In this document: positions 26,251 through 36,795 of the stretch, piece after piece
Numbering within the stretch: the first letter of the stretch is position 1
Layout: each line of letters begins with the position of its first letter
Assembly (NCBI GenBank): GCA_026002855.1
Contig: BPGD01000001.1
Coordinates: 434,001 to 498,000 of the forward strand
Length of the DNA: 64,000 nt
Reading direction: 5' to 3'
Source of the DNA: Bryobacteraceae bacterium
Lineage (GTDB): Bacteria; Acidobacteriota; Terriglobia; Bryobacterales; Bryobacteraceae
Translations under genes and position numbers: made by a program
Notes under the pieces: model-generated
Told to the model about the DNA's origin: nothing
The model's database searches: none
The model's input: the letters and a program-made list of their open reading frames with translations, nothing else

Positions 26251-29141
26251 GTAACGTTCTCAGGAATTTGCTGTTTCGAATGACCCTTTATTCCGTCCTG
26301 GCGGCGCCATTGATGGGACAGGGCGACACCTCAGCGGTCACCGGCGTCGTGCTGGGGCCCGATGGCCAGTCCGTCGCGGCCGCGGAAATCACGATGAGAT
26401 CGAAGGCGACCGGACGAGTCTGGCGAACCCTGTCCTCGGAGGCGGGCCTGTTCTGGATTCCTTCCTTGCCTGCCGGCAACTATGAGTTGAACGTGGCGAA
26501 AGAAGGATTCCGTTCCTGGCGCGACGCGGACCTGGCACTGCTGCCCGGTCAAGACCTCTATCGGCAAATACGGCTGGATCTTGCCAGCCTCGATACGGCG
26601 ATTTCTGTCACCGGGAGCGTGTCGCTCCTGGAGCGCGAGGCCGGAAGCGGATCGAGGGGCGCTGCCTACACGTCGGCTGAGGTGAACGAGATGCCCATTC
26701 TGGCGACTAACGTGGGCCGCAACTACCGCGTCCTAGCTTATCAAACGCCAGGGGTCGGCTATTCACGCACCGGGCATGCGCCTTTCACCGTAAATGGCAA
26801 CCGGCCCATCGGTGCAGTGAACACGATGGTCGACTCCGCCGAGTACAACGACGTCTACTCGGGCAACCTGCTTGGGCGCGGACTGACCGAGCAGCCAGTG
26901 TCGATGGAAGCTGTCGAGGCCATGCAACTTCAGACATCCAACTTCAAGGCCGAATACGGTCGAGCCACGGGAGCTGTGGTCAACCTGGTCACCAAGCGCG
27001 GGACGAACGAGTGGCACGGAATGGTATACACGTTTTTCCAGAACGACATCTTCAACGCGAGGAATCCGCTCCTGGCCGACCGCGCGCCGCTCCGGGTGCT
27101 GTTGCCAGGGCTTAATGCAGGCGGGCCGCTCAAGAAGGATCGCCTGTTTCTGTTTGCCAACGTCGAAGCGGGCGTGCGCAACGCCTACCGTGCTTCGTCA
27201 ACCATTACGACGCTGACAGCCGCCGAACGGGCCCGCGCGGTGCCAGCCGTACAGCCGCTGCTCAAGTACTATCCTGAGCCGAACATCGCCGGAACCAACC
27301 TGCACAGCGCCGCGATCCCCAGCCCAACAACCACCCCAACGGGACTTTTACGGCTGGATTATTCCCTCACTCCATCGCAGCAGCTCAGCGGGCGGATCAG
27401 TTTCGTGCGCAACAATGGCATGCTCCGCGAGCGGCTTTGGGGAGGCGACGCCGCTTCGCTGAACCGCTCCGGCTCGGCTGTACTCCAGTGGGACTCAACC
27501 TTGGGCGCTCATGCCTACAATCAGGCTCGATGGACCTACTCGCAGTTTTTTTCTGGCGTCGAACCCTTGCACCCCTCGCTCGGCGACCCGGCCGTAAATG
27601 GCCAGGTGGGTCTGCTGATCGTGACCGGGCTGCCGCTGCTGGGCCAGTTCCGCCACCGCACGAAAACGGTCATCCACACATACACCGCCGGGGATGACTT
27701 TTCACTTCTTCAAGGATCACATCAATACAAATTTGGTTTTATTGCCCGCCAGATCCGTGCTCAAACCGAGCTCGACCGCAACTTCAACGGGACTCTCGTG
27801 TTTCCATCTATACAGGCGTTCTTGGCAGGCCAGCCACTGACCTACACCAGGGCGATCGGGGCATCACGCCTGGATCAGACTGGCACCGAGCTGGCTGTTT
27901 ATTGGCAGGACGACTGGCGCCTGTTACCGAATTTGGGCCTCAATTTGGGCGTTCGCTACGAATATTTTTCCGTGCCTGGCGAGAGGCTGAATCGCATCGG
28001 CCGTCTGTTCGATCCGGACAGGAACAATCTGGCCCCCAGGGTCGGCTTCTCCTGGCTTCCGGGCAATAGCCAGAGGATGACAGTCCGGGGGGGGTATGGA
28101 GTGTTCTACGCGCCTTTGCAGCTCGGATTCGTAGGGCAGGCTCGCTTCGCGCCGCCGCTGGTCACTGCTCTATCTCGATTCCGTCCGCAGATGCCTGATC
28201 TGCTGAGTGGCGCGGCGATCGGTACGGATCGCTACGTGGTAGACCGAATGATCCGAAACCCCTACGTGCAAAACTGGAATCTGACGGTGGATCGAGCCGT
28301 GTTCAACAGTGACACTGTCTTTTCAGTCGCCTATGTGGGCAACCGAGGAGTGCGGCTCCCGGCTACGTCCAGGCCAAATGGCGGCGAGAATCTGATAGCG
28401 GAACAGCGACCTATTCGAGATCTTGGAGTGATCAGCTATCTGCACAATGCGGCAGCCTCAACCTACCACTCCTTGCAGGTTTCCATCCGGGGGGGTACAG
28501 TACAGTCGCGGTTACAGTTCCGCCTTGCCTACACGTTGTCGAAATCGTTGGATTCTGCGTCGGATTCTGATTTCGTCCCAGTCGATGAGAGTAACTGGCG
28601 GCTGGACCGCGGACCGTCTGATTTTCACCAACCGCACTTGCTCACGGCGCTGGCCAGATGCCGCCTGCCGCGCATCGGGCCCAGGATTGTGGGGAACGGG
28701 TGGCTCCTGACCAGCGCTTTGGTGGCGCGCAGCGGAACCCCATACTCGATCCTCGCCAATACCAATAACCCAACGGGAACGCTGAACAATCGGATCTTGG
28801 ACGTTCCCGGAGCACTGGTGCGCCGTTCGTCCGGGTCCGTTCGGCTGCAACTGGCCCCGGGCGTCACTCCGGCATTGTTGCAGCCCCCCGCAGGTACAGT
28901 TGGCACACTGGGACGCAACACGGAACTGGCGCCGAATTACCTTGAATGGAACGCAGCCCTGCGCCAGGACTGGAGACTCAGAGAGAGCGCGGGAGTACAG
29001 TTCATCCTAGAGACGTTCAACCTATTAAACCGCATCAACTACGACGCGCCTGTCAACAACGTCGCCAACTCGGCTTTCGGACGTGTGCTGACTGCTGGCG
29101 ACGGCCGCCAGTTCCAGTTCAGCTTGAGACTATACTTCTGA
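26247..29141 (+). CDS. Oar-type TonB-dependent outer-membrane receptor (HmuR-like role)
   Basis: 964 residues. A signal peptide (to about residue 25, AAPLMGQG) leads into a carboxypeptidase-regulatory-like beta domain (GDTSAVTGVVLGPDGQSV), a plug domain (VNEMPILATNVGRNYRVL, FKAEYGRATGAVVNLVTKRG) and a beta-barrel ending in the aromatic C-terminus FQFSLRLYF. The ATG at 26247 overlaps the stop of the chelatase gene (ATGA) and has GGGAG upstream. The frame is open further back only because it overlaps that gene. Co-translation with the CobN-like gene suggests it imports the chelatase's substrate. No HmuY-like haemophore gene is present. The family is the acidobacterial Oar type, not the classic haem-receptor type with a FRAP/NPNL box. 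Confidence 0.85.
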   Translation: MSNVLRNLLFRMTLYSVLAAPLMGQGDTSAVTGVVLGPDGQSVAAAEITMRSKATGRVWRTLSSEAGLFWIPSLPAGNYELNVAKEGFRSWRDADLALLPGQDLYRQIRLDLASLDTAISVTGSVSLLEREAGSGSRGAAYTSAEVNEMPILATNVGRNYRVLAYQTPGVGYSRTGHAPFTVNGNRPIGAVNTMVDSAEYNDVYSGNLLGRGLTEQPVSMEAVEAMQLQTSNFKAEYGRATGAVVNLVTKRGTNEWHGMVYTFFQNDIFNARNPLLADRAPLRVLLPGLNAGGPLKKDRLFLFANVEAGVRNAYRASSTITTLTAAERARAVPAVQPLLKYYPEPNIAGTNLHSAAIPSPTTTPTGLLRLDYSLTPSQQLSGRISFVRNNGMLRERLWGGDAASLNRSGSAVLQWDSTLGAHAYNQARWTYSQFFSGVEPLHPSLGDPAVNGQVGLLIVTGLPLLGQFRHRTKTVIHTYTAGDDFSLLQGSHQYKFGFIARQIRAQTELDRNFNGTLVFPSIQAFLAGQPLTYTRAIGASRLDQTGTELAVYWQDDWRLLPNLGLNLGVRYEYFSVPGERLNRIGRLFDPDRNNLAPRVGFSWLPGNSQRMTVRGGYGVFYAPLQLGFVGQARFAPPLVTALSRFRPQMPDLLSGAAIGTDRYVVDRMIRNPYVQNWNLTVDRAVFNSDTVFSVAYVGNRGVRLPATSRPNGGENLIAEQRPIRDLGVISYLHNAAASTYHSLQVSIRGGTVQSRLQFRLAYTLSKSLDSASDSDFVPVDESNWRLDRGPSDFHQPHLLTALARCRLPRIGPRIVGNGWLLTSALVARSGTPYSILANTNNPTGTLNNRILDVPGALVRRSSGSVRLQLAPGVTPALLQPPAGTVGTLGRNTELAPNYLEWNAALRQDWRLRESAGVQFILETFNLLNRINYDAPVNNVANSAFGRVLTAGDGRQFQFSLRLYF

Positions 29142-29206
29142 TAGGGAGCGACTCTGATAAGCCCCCGGTTTTGCGGGTTTGGAATCCGGGCCTCGCGTAT
29201 ATTTCT

Positions 29207-30299
29207 TGACTCTCGCATAATATAGAGTCAGCCGAGAGAAAGTTCAGCCTGTTGCCAGAAGGCTCCGATGAGGCGCTCGCGCTTCCGCTTGATCTTCTTC
29301 AGCGCCAGCCGGGCCATTGCCCCCAGCTGCCAGTATTCCCGCGGGCAGACGTTGGCCAGGTCATGCTGCTTCCAGCAGCGCCAGAGATACTCGACGGGAT
29401 TCAACTCCGGGGCATAGGCCGGCAGGAACTCGACCTCGATCCGGCCCCGCTGGCCTCCACCCAGCGCCGCACCAGCGCGCTGCGGTGCGCCGACAGCCGG
29501 TCCCGGATCACCAGCAGCGGTCCGCGCACCTGCCGCTTCAGCGCATGGAGAAATTCCCCCTCTGCGGCGCACGGATCGGCCCCGGATGCAGCCGGAAATA
29601 GAAATTCCAGAACGTCACCCCGACCACGGCGGGCGGCGTCTTCCCGTTAAAGCAATCCTGCAAAACCGGCGTCTGGCTCCTCGGCGCCCAGGTGCGCACC
29701 CGGTGCGGCCGATGGCTGATGCCGCTCTCGTCTATCAAGACGATCGTCCGTCCCTCCCTACGGGCATTTTTTGAATGGCAGGCCAGCGCTTGCGCTTTCA
29801 TGGCTCAACGGCCTTCTCGTCGCGCTCCACCGCCCGGCCCACGGGCCTCTGGCAACTGAACCCCATCGCCCGCAGCAGCTTCCACACATGGCCCGGATGA
29901 TAGCGGACGCCAAAGTGGGCTTCGATCACCTCAGCGACGCGCGGACAGGTCCACAGCGGGGTCGGGTAGCCGAAGGCTTCCGGGCTGGCCAGTAGTATTT
30001 TCTCCAGCTGCCGCAGTTGCCCTGCGCCCAGCTTCGGCAGCCGACCCGCCCGGCCCGCCTGCCGCATCGCCTTCCTGCCGCCCTCGCGGTACTGCCGCAC
30101 CCAGCGGCTCACCGTCTGTCGGGCGACTTTGAGCTCGCGCGCGATCTCCGCCAGCGGCACGCCCTTGTTGAACAGCCGGAGCCCTTCCAGCCGACGCCGC
30201 TCCAGCGCCTCGAAGTCCCGCCTCTGGCCTCGCGGATTGCCCATATGCATTCAGATGCAAGGCTCCACGAAAAGGTGACACTATATTATGCGGGATTCA
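29207..30299 (-). mobile_element. IS630-family insertion sequence, degenerate
   Basis: About 1.09 kb. The ends are imperfect inverted repeats of ~24 bases: left 29207-29230 (TGACTCTCGCATAATATAGA...) and right 30276-30299, both containing GCATAATATAG. IS630 elements target TA. The element lies 65 bases after the TonB receptor stop and separates it from the next gene. The ends look complete although the transposase is frameshifted. Confidence 0.85.
29228..30250 (-). pseudogene. IS630-family transposase, frameshifted
   Basis: The N-terminal HTH part is in one frame (30250-29798: KVARQTVSRWVRQYREGGRK, then YHPGHVWKLLRAMGFSCQRP). It overlaps the next frame by ATGA at 29798-29801, which may be the programmed frameshift of this IS type. 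The first catalytic Asp lies in IVLIDESGISHRPH (29801-~29545). A G-run at about 29560 shifts the frame again: LLVIRDRLSAHRSALVRRW, with the second Asp, is in a third register. A further shift near 29455 precedes FLPAYAPELNPVEYLW with the final Glu. At least two shifts are not explained by programmed frameshifting, so it is probably inactive. Confidence 0.85.
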
Positions 30300-30406
30300 G
30301 TAAGCCTTGACAAGGGGGGGGGACAGAGTTACATTTTTCTTGGTCGAATCCGAAAACAAACATTTCGACCCAAATTCCAAATCAGCGTACTGGAAGGAAG
30401 ACAATT

Positions 30407-31117
30407 ATGCCCGAGAACGTACCGATGCATTCGATGCTCCGACGGCGCTTTGTCGAGTTGCCGCTGCTGTTCGTACTCCCAAGAGCCGTGCAAGCTCAGG
30501 CGACACCCGACGGGGCTACGAGGAGAGTCAGCCCCGCAGTCCTGGCTAACACGACGCTGACACTCGCCGGCCTGTATCAGAGCGCGTCGCGGCGGAAATT
30601 GAGCGCCTCTCAACTTTCCGCAGCCGCAGCAGTCCTCAGGATGTTCTTCGACCACTTGGAGGAGACAGGCATCAACGCCTCCACCCGGCGCAAAATTCTG
30701 TCGGAGTGTGAGGCCTTCGCGAGTAGTCAGCCCAATTCTGAATTGATCGGTCAAGTCCGGGCCGCATTCCTGAGTGCGGGCATCACGCCCGCGCTGGAAG
30801 ACTTGAGTGCGGCTCTCAATCCTCCCCTCCCGTCGCGGCTCAAGGCCTTGCAGATGTTGGAACGGTTCAACAGCCATCAATTGCAGGAACAGCTGGTCAA
30901 GGACCTGGAGGCGGGAGTTCGCTGGCTGCCCGTGAACGAAGCCGCCCGGACGATCTCCCTCAGGATGTCCCTCCTTGACGCCGATTGGTGCGCGGTGGCG
31001 GACTGGGGCAGCGCCTATATCGGCATTGCAGCCCTTGCTCAGACGATACCCGGCGTCGGGTTGGCGATGGGGGCCACGGCGGTAGGTATCTGGGCCGCCT
31101 CGAAGGTCTTCTGCTGA
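30407..31117 (+). CDS. Unknown exported protein
   Basis: 236 residues. The N-terminus has a basic start and a hydrophobic core ending near VQAQA (LPLLFVLPRAVQAQA), a plausible signal peptide. The mature part is mostly helical (RRKLSASQLSAAAAVLRMFFDHLEE; DLEAGVRWLPVNEAARTISL). A Gly/Ala-rich hydrophobic C-terminus (IGIAALAQTIPGVGLAMGATAVGIW) could insert in a membrane. The start at 30407 has GGAAGGAAG upstream. The family is not recognised. The IS630 copy just upstream has probably replaced its original promoter context. It may have belonged with the operon before the IS, which cannot be tested here. Confidence 0.65.
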   Translation: MPENVPMHSMLRRRFVELPLLFVLPRAVQAQATPDGATRRVSPAVLANTTLTLAGLYQSASRRKLSASQLSAAAAVLRMFFDHLEETGINASTRRKILSECEAFASSQPNSELIGQVRAAFLSAGITPALEDLSAALNPPLPSRLKALQMLERFNSHQLQEQLVKDLEAGVRWLPVNEAARTISLRMSLLDADWCAVADWGSAYIGIAALAQTIPGVGLAMGATAVGIWAASKVFC

Positions 31118-31297
31118 CCTTCACACATTCGAGCGAATGGACGCCTGTAAGTGGTCACTGATACCGGCCGTTTTGGGAACTGCCCTTTCGCCTAGAGTGA
31201 TCAGGATTCTGGGACTTCCTGCTCCCCGCCGCAGGAGATCTCATCCGGCCACCTTACGAATTCTGCAATCATCTGTAGATGAAAGGAGGTGTGATTT

Positions 31298-31696
31298 ATG
31301 GCGCTGCAAAGCTCCATGCACTTCGACGGGGGTCTATTCCAGAAAGACCTTTTCTCCTCCCGGAGCACGAGGGCTGCATTTGCTATGAACTTGCTCCTTT
31401 TCGTGGGCCTTGCGGCGATGCTCTACCGCCGGTGGGAACATTTCCCGGGTTACTGCTTACTGCTCTCGGCGGGCATCGTTGTCGGCTCGCTAACGTCCTG
31501 GCTTCGCGTTCGGAAGGAGCATCAGGCTATCCGTTCGTTCTTGAAAAGCCAGGGGTCCGCGCTGCGGGCTGACATCCCCGAAGAGCTACAATGCCAACTG
31601 TTGCGCAGCGCTGAAGCCCTCATCCACCTGACGACGTTTTATTGGGTGATGGGCGCATTCCTGGCGGTCCTCGCCATCGATCAGGCCTCACGGTGA
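31298..31696 (+). CDS. Small two-to-three-helix membrane protein
   Basis: 132 residues with a perfect ribosome binding site (AAAGGAGGTG ahead of ATG 31298). Hydrophobic segments are AAFAMNLLLFVGLAAMLY, YCLLLSAGIVVGSLTSWL and LTTFYWVMGAFLAVLAI. The loop between helices two and three is charged and helical. No family recognised. It follows the exported protein at 30407 by 180 bases on the same strand and could be its partner. Confidence 0.7.
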   Translation: MALQSSMHFDGGLFQKDLFSSRSTRAAFAMNLLLFVGLAAMLYRRWEHFPGYCLLLSAGIVVGSLTSWLRVRKEHQAIRSFLKSQGSALRADIPEELQCQLLRSAEALIHLTTFYWVMGAFLAVLAIDQASR

Positions 31697-31753
31697 GCTT
31701 TGTGTTGTATGTGTACCGCACCCGATTTCCTGGACGATTTTTTGAATTATCGT

Positions 31754-32200
31754 CATGCGGCAGCCTCGAGGGCAAGCAAGGCCTGCTGAGCCCGCCGCGG
31801 GGATTGGAAATGGAGCTGTTCCACCAGCCACTGCTCGTTGTAGCGGTGGCGGAGTTCTCCCAGAGCTTTGGCCAGTTGCACCACCATGTCAAAGCGCCGC
31901 GCGGACAAGAGTTGCTCCTTGCGGGCGGCGCCGGCGGCTGATGTTGTCGAATCAGCCTTAACAGGCGCTGCGCGGAAGTGCGTAAGCTACCGACACGCTG
32001 CCCGAGTCCACACCCCGCGTTAGCCCTCGGCGTGGAGAGGCGACGCCTGGAGTGTGCGCCGGATATCGCCAGTGAGTTGGTCATCCGTGTAGCGGGTCTT
32101 CGGACCCCGTTTGGCGCACGGCTGAGGCGCGGCCTGCCGGCGGCGCTGCTCGTCGAAGGTCGACCGCACCAGATCCCAGGCCATCAATCCGAGGGCGATA
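31754..32200 (-). pseudogene. Remnants of an IS3/integrase-core transposase
   Basis: Two pieces of one transposase type are visible on the minus strand. At ~32025-32130 the N-terminal piece reads RGPKTRYTDDQLTGDIRRTL, then ASPLHAEG, a pattern of integrase-core (rve) transposases before the HRKVWARLR motif. At ~31757-31925 a C-terminal piece in another frame reads LAKALGELRHRYNEQWLVEQ, then LHFQSPRRAQQALLALEAAA and a stop, the usual tail of the same group. The catalytic middle is missing. So this is a deleted, frameshifted copy. Confidence 0.65.
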
Positions 32201-33728
32201 CTGCGCGGGCCATTCCGGCACACGGCATCTGCCCCTTGATTTGCGCAACGGCCAGTCGTGCCGCGCCGATGACGCGCACTGCGCCCTCGCTGGGTTACGC
32301 CGACAGCTTGACCGACCCTGCTGCTGGAGAGTCTCACCCCAATCCCGGATTTCCGTCCTGATCCCGCCCTCCTCGGTCTGGTCCCGTTCACGCTGCTCGA
32401 ATTCACATTCTGGGCCTCGGATCTCCTCCGGACCCCGATTTGGAAAGGGCGAGCCGTTCCGTAGCGGCCTGCGGCCGCAGGGCTGCCCCGCCACTGTGCC
32501 TGCCGGCGACGGCCGTTTGCACTCCGCTGCCCGGGCGTTTGTAAGAACCCGGTGTCGGACAGCGGAGCGAGCGCGCTGCGTCTCTCCGCCCGTGCCCCGC
32601 ATCCCCCGCTCTCGATACCGCCGCAGACAACGGACCCCTTCGCCGAGCGCAACGGCTCGACCGGATCCAGGGTCAGCGAGGGCGGCAGCCTGCCGTGTGG
32701 CAGAAAGCCAAGGTGCGGATGCAGCCCGCAGGCCTTGGCCGGAGCCAACGGCTTCGCCGTGGGCAGCGTGGAGCATGGGTTCAGCGTGGCGTGGAGATCA
32801 TCAGGCGGCGCATTGCGGCCCCGGGCGGTGGAGGGCAGGCCATGGCGGTCGATTCGCGCCGTGGCGCGGAAATCAGCCGCGGCGGCCGCTGCCGCGAAGC
32901 AATGCAGGCGGCGCCGAGGCGCCGCATGGCGTGCATGGTCGAGCTGGGACGGCGGCTCCCGGCGACACAGGGCGAGCTGCGGGGAGATGGTTCCTGCGTG
33001 AGGCATCCAGCCGGAGCGCGGATTGCGCGAGTCTGGCCTCGAGCAGCGGGCGTGCCACTCGCGGGCAAGTGTCAGGATGATCGCCAGCGATACTTCGCGC
33101 CTTGCGACGCTCGACATGGCCCGTCAGCGGCGGCGCGAGACGGCCGTGGCGCGTGAGGAAGGCGACGGGCAGGCCGTGCCGCAGCAGCGAGGCAGCCAGC
33201 CGTTGTGGTGACACGAATCTGGACGGGCACAACCACGGCGGCAAGTTCGCCTGGCTGGACTTTGCACGGCACACGATCCTGTTTCCGCAAGGGCGCACCC
33301 GTCTCCATTGTGCTCGACACTGGCGAGATCGCCACGATGCCGTTTCCCCAAGGGCGCACCGGTGGCTGTGTCTGGCGACGCTGCTGCGCTGCCTGCACAG
33401 GAAAACGCGTCTGATGCAATGCGGCATCCCGTGATGAAGCCGGCTCAGGCTGCGGACGAAGAATCGGCAGCTAGCGGCGGGAGTGCGCGGCGAGAGGTGT
33501 GGGAGGCCGCTTCCAGGCGGCGGATCAAGCGTCGAAGTTGGGATCGGCGATCAGGGCCATCGGTGATTGCGGCTCAATCTGGGAAGGCAAGAGGAGAAAT
33601 GAGCTGACAGGACTGAGGAGGGAGAGGGCTGAGTGGGATCTCGATACAGGATCAACAGACTCAACTGGAGTATGACCCGCGGTATGACCCGTAGATGAAG
33701 GCAAGAGGTATAAGTTATTGTAAATAAA
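32201..33728. other. Gene-free, probably decayed region
   Basis: About 1.5 kb in which long open frames exist only because of high GC. None shows a protein family, signal peptide or ribosome binding site. A short direct duplication is visible (TTTCC-C/G-CAAGGGCGCACC at about 33282 and 33344). It follows transposase debris and ends at a tRNA gene, a common resting place for decayed mobile DNA. Confidence 0.45.
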
Positions 33729-33804
<76 letters not shown>

Positions 33805-33894
33805 ACTCGAAGCGGGTCGCTTTCAGTATAGCGAAACCGCTCCGCCGGCTGCAATTGCCAGCGGATGGGACAACGCAGCGCCTGGAGCGCATTC

Positions 33895-35736
33895 TCAATC
33901 GCCGACAGGCGGAAGCGCCGCAGCCGCAATCTCGGCCAGGTCGACAAGCCTGGGCGTTCCGGGTCCGCCGAGGGCGCCCACGGCGTCCTCGAGCATGGTC
34001 CGGCAGAAGGGACAGGCGACGGCGATCCGCTCGGCGCCCGTGGCCATGAGCTCCCGGGCGCGGGCATGGGCGACGCGCTCGCCCTTTTCCTCGCCCAGAA
34101 ACACCAGCCCGCCGCCCGCCCCGCAGCAGAAGGAGCGCTCCCGGCGGCGGGGCGCTTCCACCAGCGGTCCCGCCGCGGCCGCGACCCGCCGCGGCTCGTC
34201 ATACGTGCCACGGTACCGGCCCAGGTAACAGGGGTCGTGGTAGACCGTTCTTGCCGCGCCTGCGAAGCCGCCCGACATCCCGCTGGCCAGCCACTCCGAA
34301 TGATGGATGACGTCAAAATCCGCGCCGAATTCCTTCCAGTCCTCGCCAATGGTTCGAACACAATGCGGGCACAGGGACAGAATTTTCCTGACGCCGGCCG
34401 CCCGAAGTTGCGATAAATTAAATTCCGCCAGTTGCTGAAACAGGAGGTCATTTCCCAGGCGGCGCGCGGCATCGCCGGTGCATTTTTCCTTCCGCAGGAC
34501 TCCAAAGGACGCACCGCGGGCGCGCAGAACCTGGACGAGGGCAAGCACCGCTTCCCTGCCCCGCGGGTCGTAGGTGCCCATGCAGCCGAGCCACAGGCAA
34601 TACTCCTGGGACCCGTCGAACCACGGCAGTCCGTTTTTCTGGATGAACCGGTCGCGCTCATATGCGCCCATGCCCAGCGGATTGCCCTGGCGCTCCAGCC
34701 TGACGAAAAGCTGCGCGCCGTAGTCGTCTTCCCAAAGGCCCGTGTTCACCGCCCCGCGCCGCAGCCCGATGATCAGCGGCAGGTGCTGGACGCCCACCGG
34801 GCACTGCGCCTCGCAGGCCCCACAGGTGGTGCACTGAAAGACGGCCTCTTCGCTGAGGTGCACGCCGAGCAGCGGCTCGCCGGCACCGGGGCCATGGTTT
34901 TTCAGGTAGGCGCGCAGCCCGAGCGCGATCTGCTTCGGGTTGAGCTCCTTGCCGGTGTTGTGGGCCGGGCAGTGTTCCTGGCAGCGCCCGCACTCGACGC
35001 AGGTAAACGCCTGCAATGCCACGAGCCGGGTGACGTCCCTGCCGGAAACCAGCCCGAAATCGTCTTCCCCGGCCAGCGGCGGGACCTCCGCAAATCGCTG
35101 CCGGCGCAGAAAAACCGCCGCCGGCGCCAGCACCAGATGCACGTGTTTAGTGTGCGGAATCAGCGGGAGAAACACAAGGAGCGCGCCGGTATGCGTCCAC
35201 CATAAAGAGCGCCCCAATAGCGTTTCCGGCGCCGGCTCCAGGAAAAAATCGGCCAGATATGTGGCCATCAGCAGGAAAATCAGCAGGGCAATGACTCCAG
35301 ATTCGAGAGAAATATTTTCGCCAAGCCACTTTGGACGGACAACAAACCGGCGCACCGCCAGGCCGAAAATGCTCACGCCAACGGCCACGGAAAAGACGGC
35401 CGCCGCCCATCCGTAAGCGCGTCCGAAGCCGCCGCGGCGGATGTCAAACAGTTCCACCCCGATCCCCTGGGCGAGATGGTTCATCGTCACCAGCGCGAAC
35501 GCGCAGAAGCCCCAGAAGACGAAGGCATGGGCCAGGCCCGGCAGCGGCCGGTGCCGGATGACTTTCGTCTGGGCAAGCACTTCGGCCAGCAGCGCGCCGA
35601 CCCGCGGCGCCAGGGGGCGCAGCCGGAAATCCGGGTCCGGCTTTGACTCGAGCACCGTGTGCAGAATCTGGCGGAACCGCATCCAGAACAGCGCGGCCGA
35701 CACAAGGCAGCAGGCGAGAAAAACGGCGGTCTCCAT
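33895..35736 (-). CDS. HdrD-like membrane Fe-S oxidoreductase
   Basis: 613 residues. The N-terminal ~200 residues hold several transmembrane helices (NarI/HdrE-like region, with [20 protein letters not shown]). Two 4Fe-4S clusters follow: C246-x2-C249-x2-C252-x3-C256 and C302-x2-C305-x2-C308-x3-C312. Two CCG-type domains complete it ([14 protein letters not shown] with a later [24 protein letters not shown] and CPFC). This fusion of membrane anchor, ferredoxin-like centres and heterodisulfide-reductase D domain is typical of quinone-linked reductases that work with electron-transfer flavoprotein. No etfAB is in the window, so the partner is unknown. It is divergent from the epimerase gene. 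Confidence 0.85.
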   Translation of the reverse strand: METAVFLACCLVSAALFWMRFRQILHTVLESKPDPDFRLRPLAPRVGALLAEVLAQTKVIRHRPLPGLAHAFVFWGFCAFALVTMNHLAQGIGVELFDIRRGGFGRAYGWAAAVFSVAVGVSIFGLAVRRFVVRPKWLGENISLESGVIALLIFLLMATYLADFFLEPAPETLLGRSLWWTHTGALLVFLPLIPHTKHVHLVLAPAAVFLRRQRFAEVPPLAGEDDFGLVSGRDVTRLVALQAFTCVECGRCQEHCPAHNTGKELNPKQIALGLRAYLKNHGPGAGEPLLGVHLSEEAVFQCTTCGACEAQCPVGVQHLPLIIGLRRGAVNTGLWEDDYGAQLFVRLERQGNPLGMGAYERDRFIQKNGLPWFDGSQEYCLWLGCMGTYDPRGREAVLALVQVLRARGASFGVLRKEKCTGDAARRLGNDLLFQQLAEFNLSQLRAAGVRKILSLCPHCVRTIGEDWKEFGADFDVIHHSEWLASGMSGGFAGAARTVYHDPCYLGRYRGTYDEPRRVAAAAGPLVEAPRRRERSFCCGAGGGLVFLGEEKGERVAHARARELMATGAERIAVACPFCRTMLEDAVGALGGPGTPRLVDLAEIAAAALPPVGD

Positions 35737-35815
35737 GGCATCAGACGGCGCCGGCGGGCGCCGTTCTCACACTGTAGCCCATCCTTCCCCTACAATGGAG
35801 CCTCAGGAGGAGCGA

Positions 35816-36760
35816 TTGAGAGTTCTTGTGGCCGGCGCGGCCGGCTTCATCGGTTCCCACCTCTGCGACGCGCTTTTGGCCCTGGGCTATGAAGTTATCG
35901 GCGTAGACAATTTTCTCACCGGTTCGCCCCGCAATCTCCGCCATCTCGCAGGACACCCGCGGTTTCGGTTCCTGGAGCATGACGTCGTCGCCCCGCTCGG
36001 GGTGGACGGCCCGCTCGATGCGGTCTTCAACCTCGCCTCGCCCGCCAGCCCGCGGGATTATCTCGCCCATCCGATCGAGACGCTGCGCACCGGCGCCGAG
36101 GGATCGCGGAACCTGCTGGAGCTGGCTCGAACAAAAGGCGCGCGTTATGTTCTGGCCTCGACCAGCGAGTGTTACGGCGATCCGCTCGAGCACCCGCAGC
36201 GGGAGACCTACTGGGGCAATGTGAACCCGGTGGGCCCGCGCTCCTGCTACGACGAAAGCAAGCGCTTCGCCGAAGCGCTCACGATGGCCTACCACCGCCA
36301 GTTCGGCCTCTCCACGCACATCGCCCGCATTTTCAACACCTACGGCCCGCGCATGCAGCACGACGACGGCCGCATCGTGCCAAATTTCATCCTCCAGGCG
36401 CTGCGCAACCTCCCCATCACCGTCTACGGAGACGGCAGCCAGACCCGTTCTTTCTGTTACGTGGACGATCTCGTGGAGGGGCTGATCCTGCTGGGCGCGT
36501 CGGACGAGCACCTGCCGGTCAACCTTGGCAATCCGGAGGAGATGACCGTGCTCGACTTCGCCGGCCTCGTCCGCCGCCTTACCGGGAGCCGGTCTGAGAT
36601 CATCCACGAGCCGCTGCCCGAAGACGACCCGCAGCGGCGGCAGCCAGACATCACCAAGGCCCACGCCATCCTCGGCTGGAGCCCCCGCGTCCCGCTCGAA
36701 GAAGGCCTGCGGCGGACGATCGAGGCCTTCCGGCAGGAACTGTCTGAAGACCGGGGTTAG
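35816..36760 (+). CDS. UDP-glucuronate decarboxylase-like NAD-dependent epimerase
   Basis: About 314 residues. The extended SDR fold has GAAGFIG (7-13), TSECYGDP in place of the usual TSEVYGDP, and the YDESKR catalytic motif (Tyr145, Lys149). [11 protein letters not shown] and DGRIVPNFI are characteristic of UDP-xylose synthases, which turn UDP-glucuronate into UDP-xylose for cell-surface polysaccharides. A strong AGGAGG at 35805-35810 sits five bases before a TTG at 35816, giving the normal family start [12 protein letters not shown]. The ATG at 35795 would add seven residues and put the ribosome site inside the gene, so TTG is preferred. Confidence 0.88.
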   Translation: MRVLVAGAAGFIGSHLCDALLALGYEVIGVDNFLTGSPRNLRHLAGHPRFRFLEHDVVAPLGVDGPLDAVFNLASPASPRDYLAHPIETLRTGAEGSRNLLELARTKGARYVLASTSECYGDPLEHPQRETYWGNVNPVGPRSCYDESKRFAEALTMAYHRQFGLSTHIARIFNTYGPRMQHDDGRIVPNFILQALRNLPITVYGDGSQTRSFCYVDDLVEGLILLGASDEHLPVNLGNPEEMTVLDFAGLVRRLTGSRSEIIHEPLPEDDPQRRQPDITKAHAILGWSPRVPLEEGLRRTIEAFRQELSEDRG

Positions 36761-36795
36761 CGAGCCCGGCCGCGTCCGGTGGCTGTCGAAAAACA

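Noticed and set aside
32020-33117. Minus-strand open frame of 365 codons
   Set aside because: Only its last ~35 residues match a transposase pattern. The rest is low-complexity and unlike any protein, so it was treated as decayed sequence.
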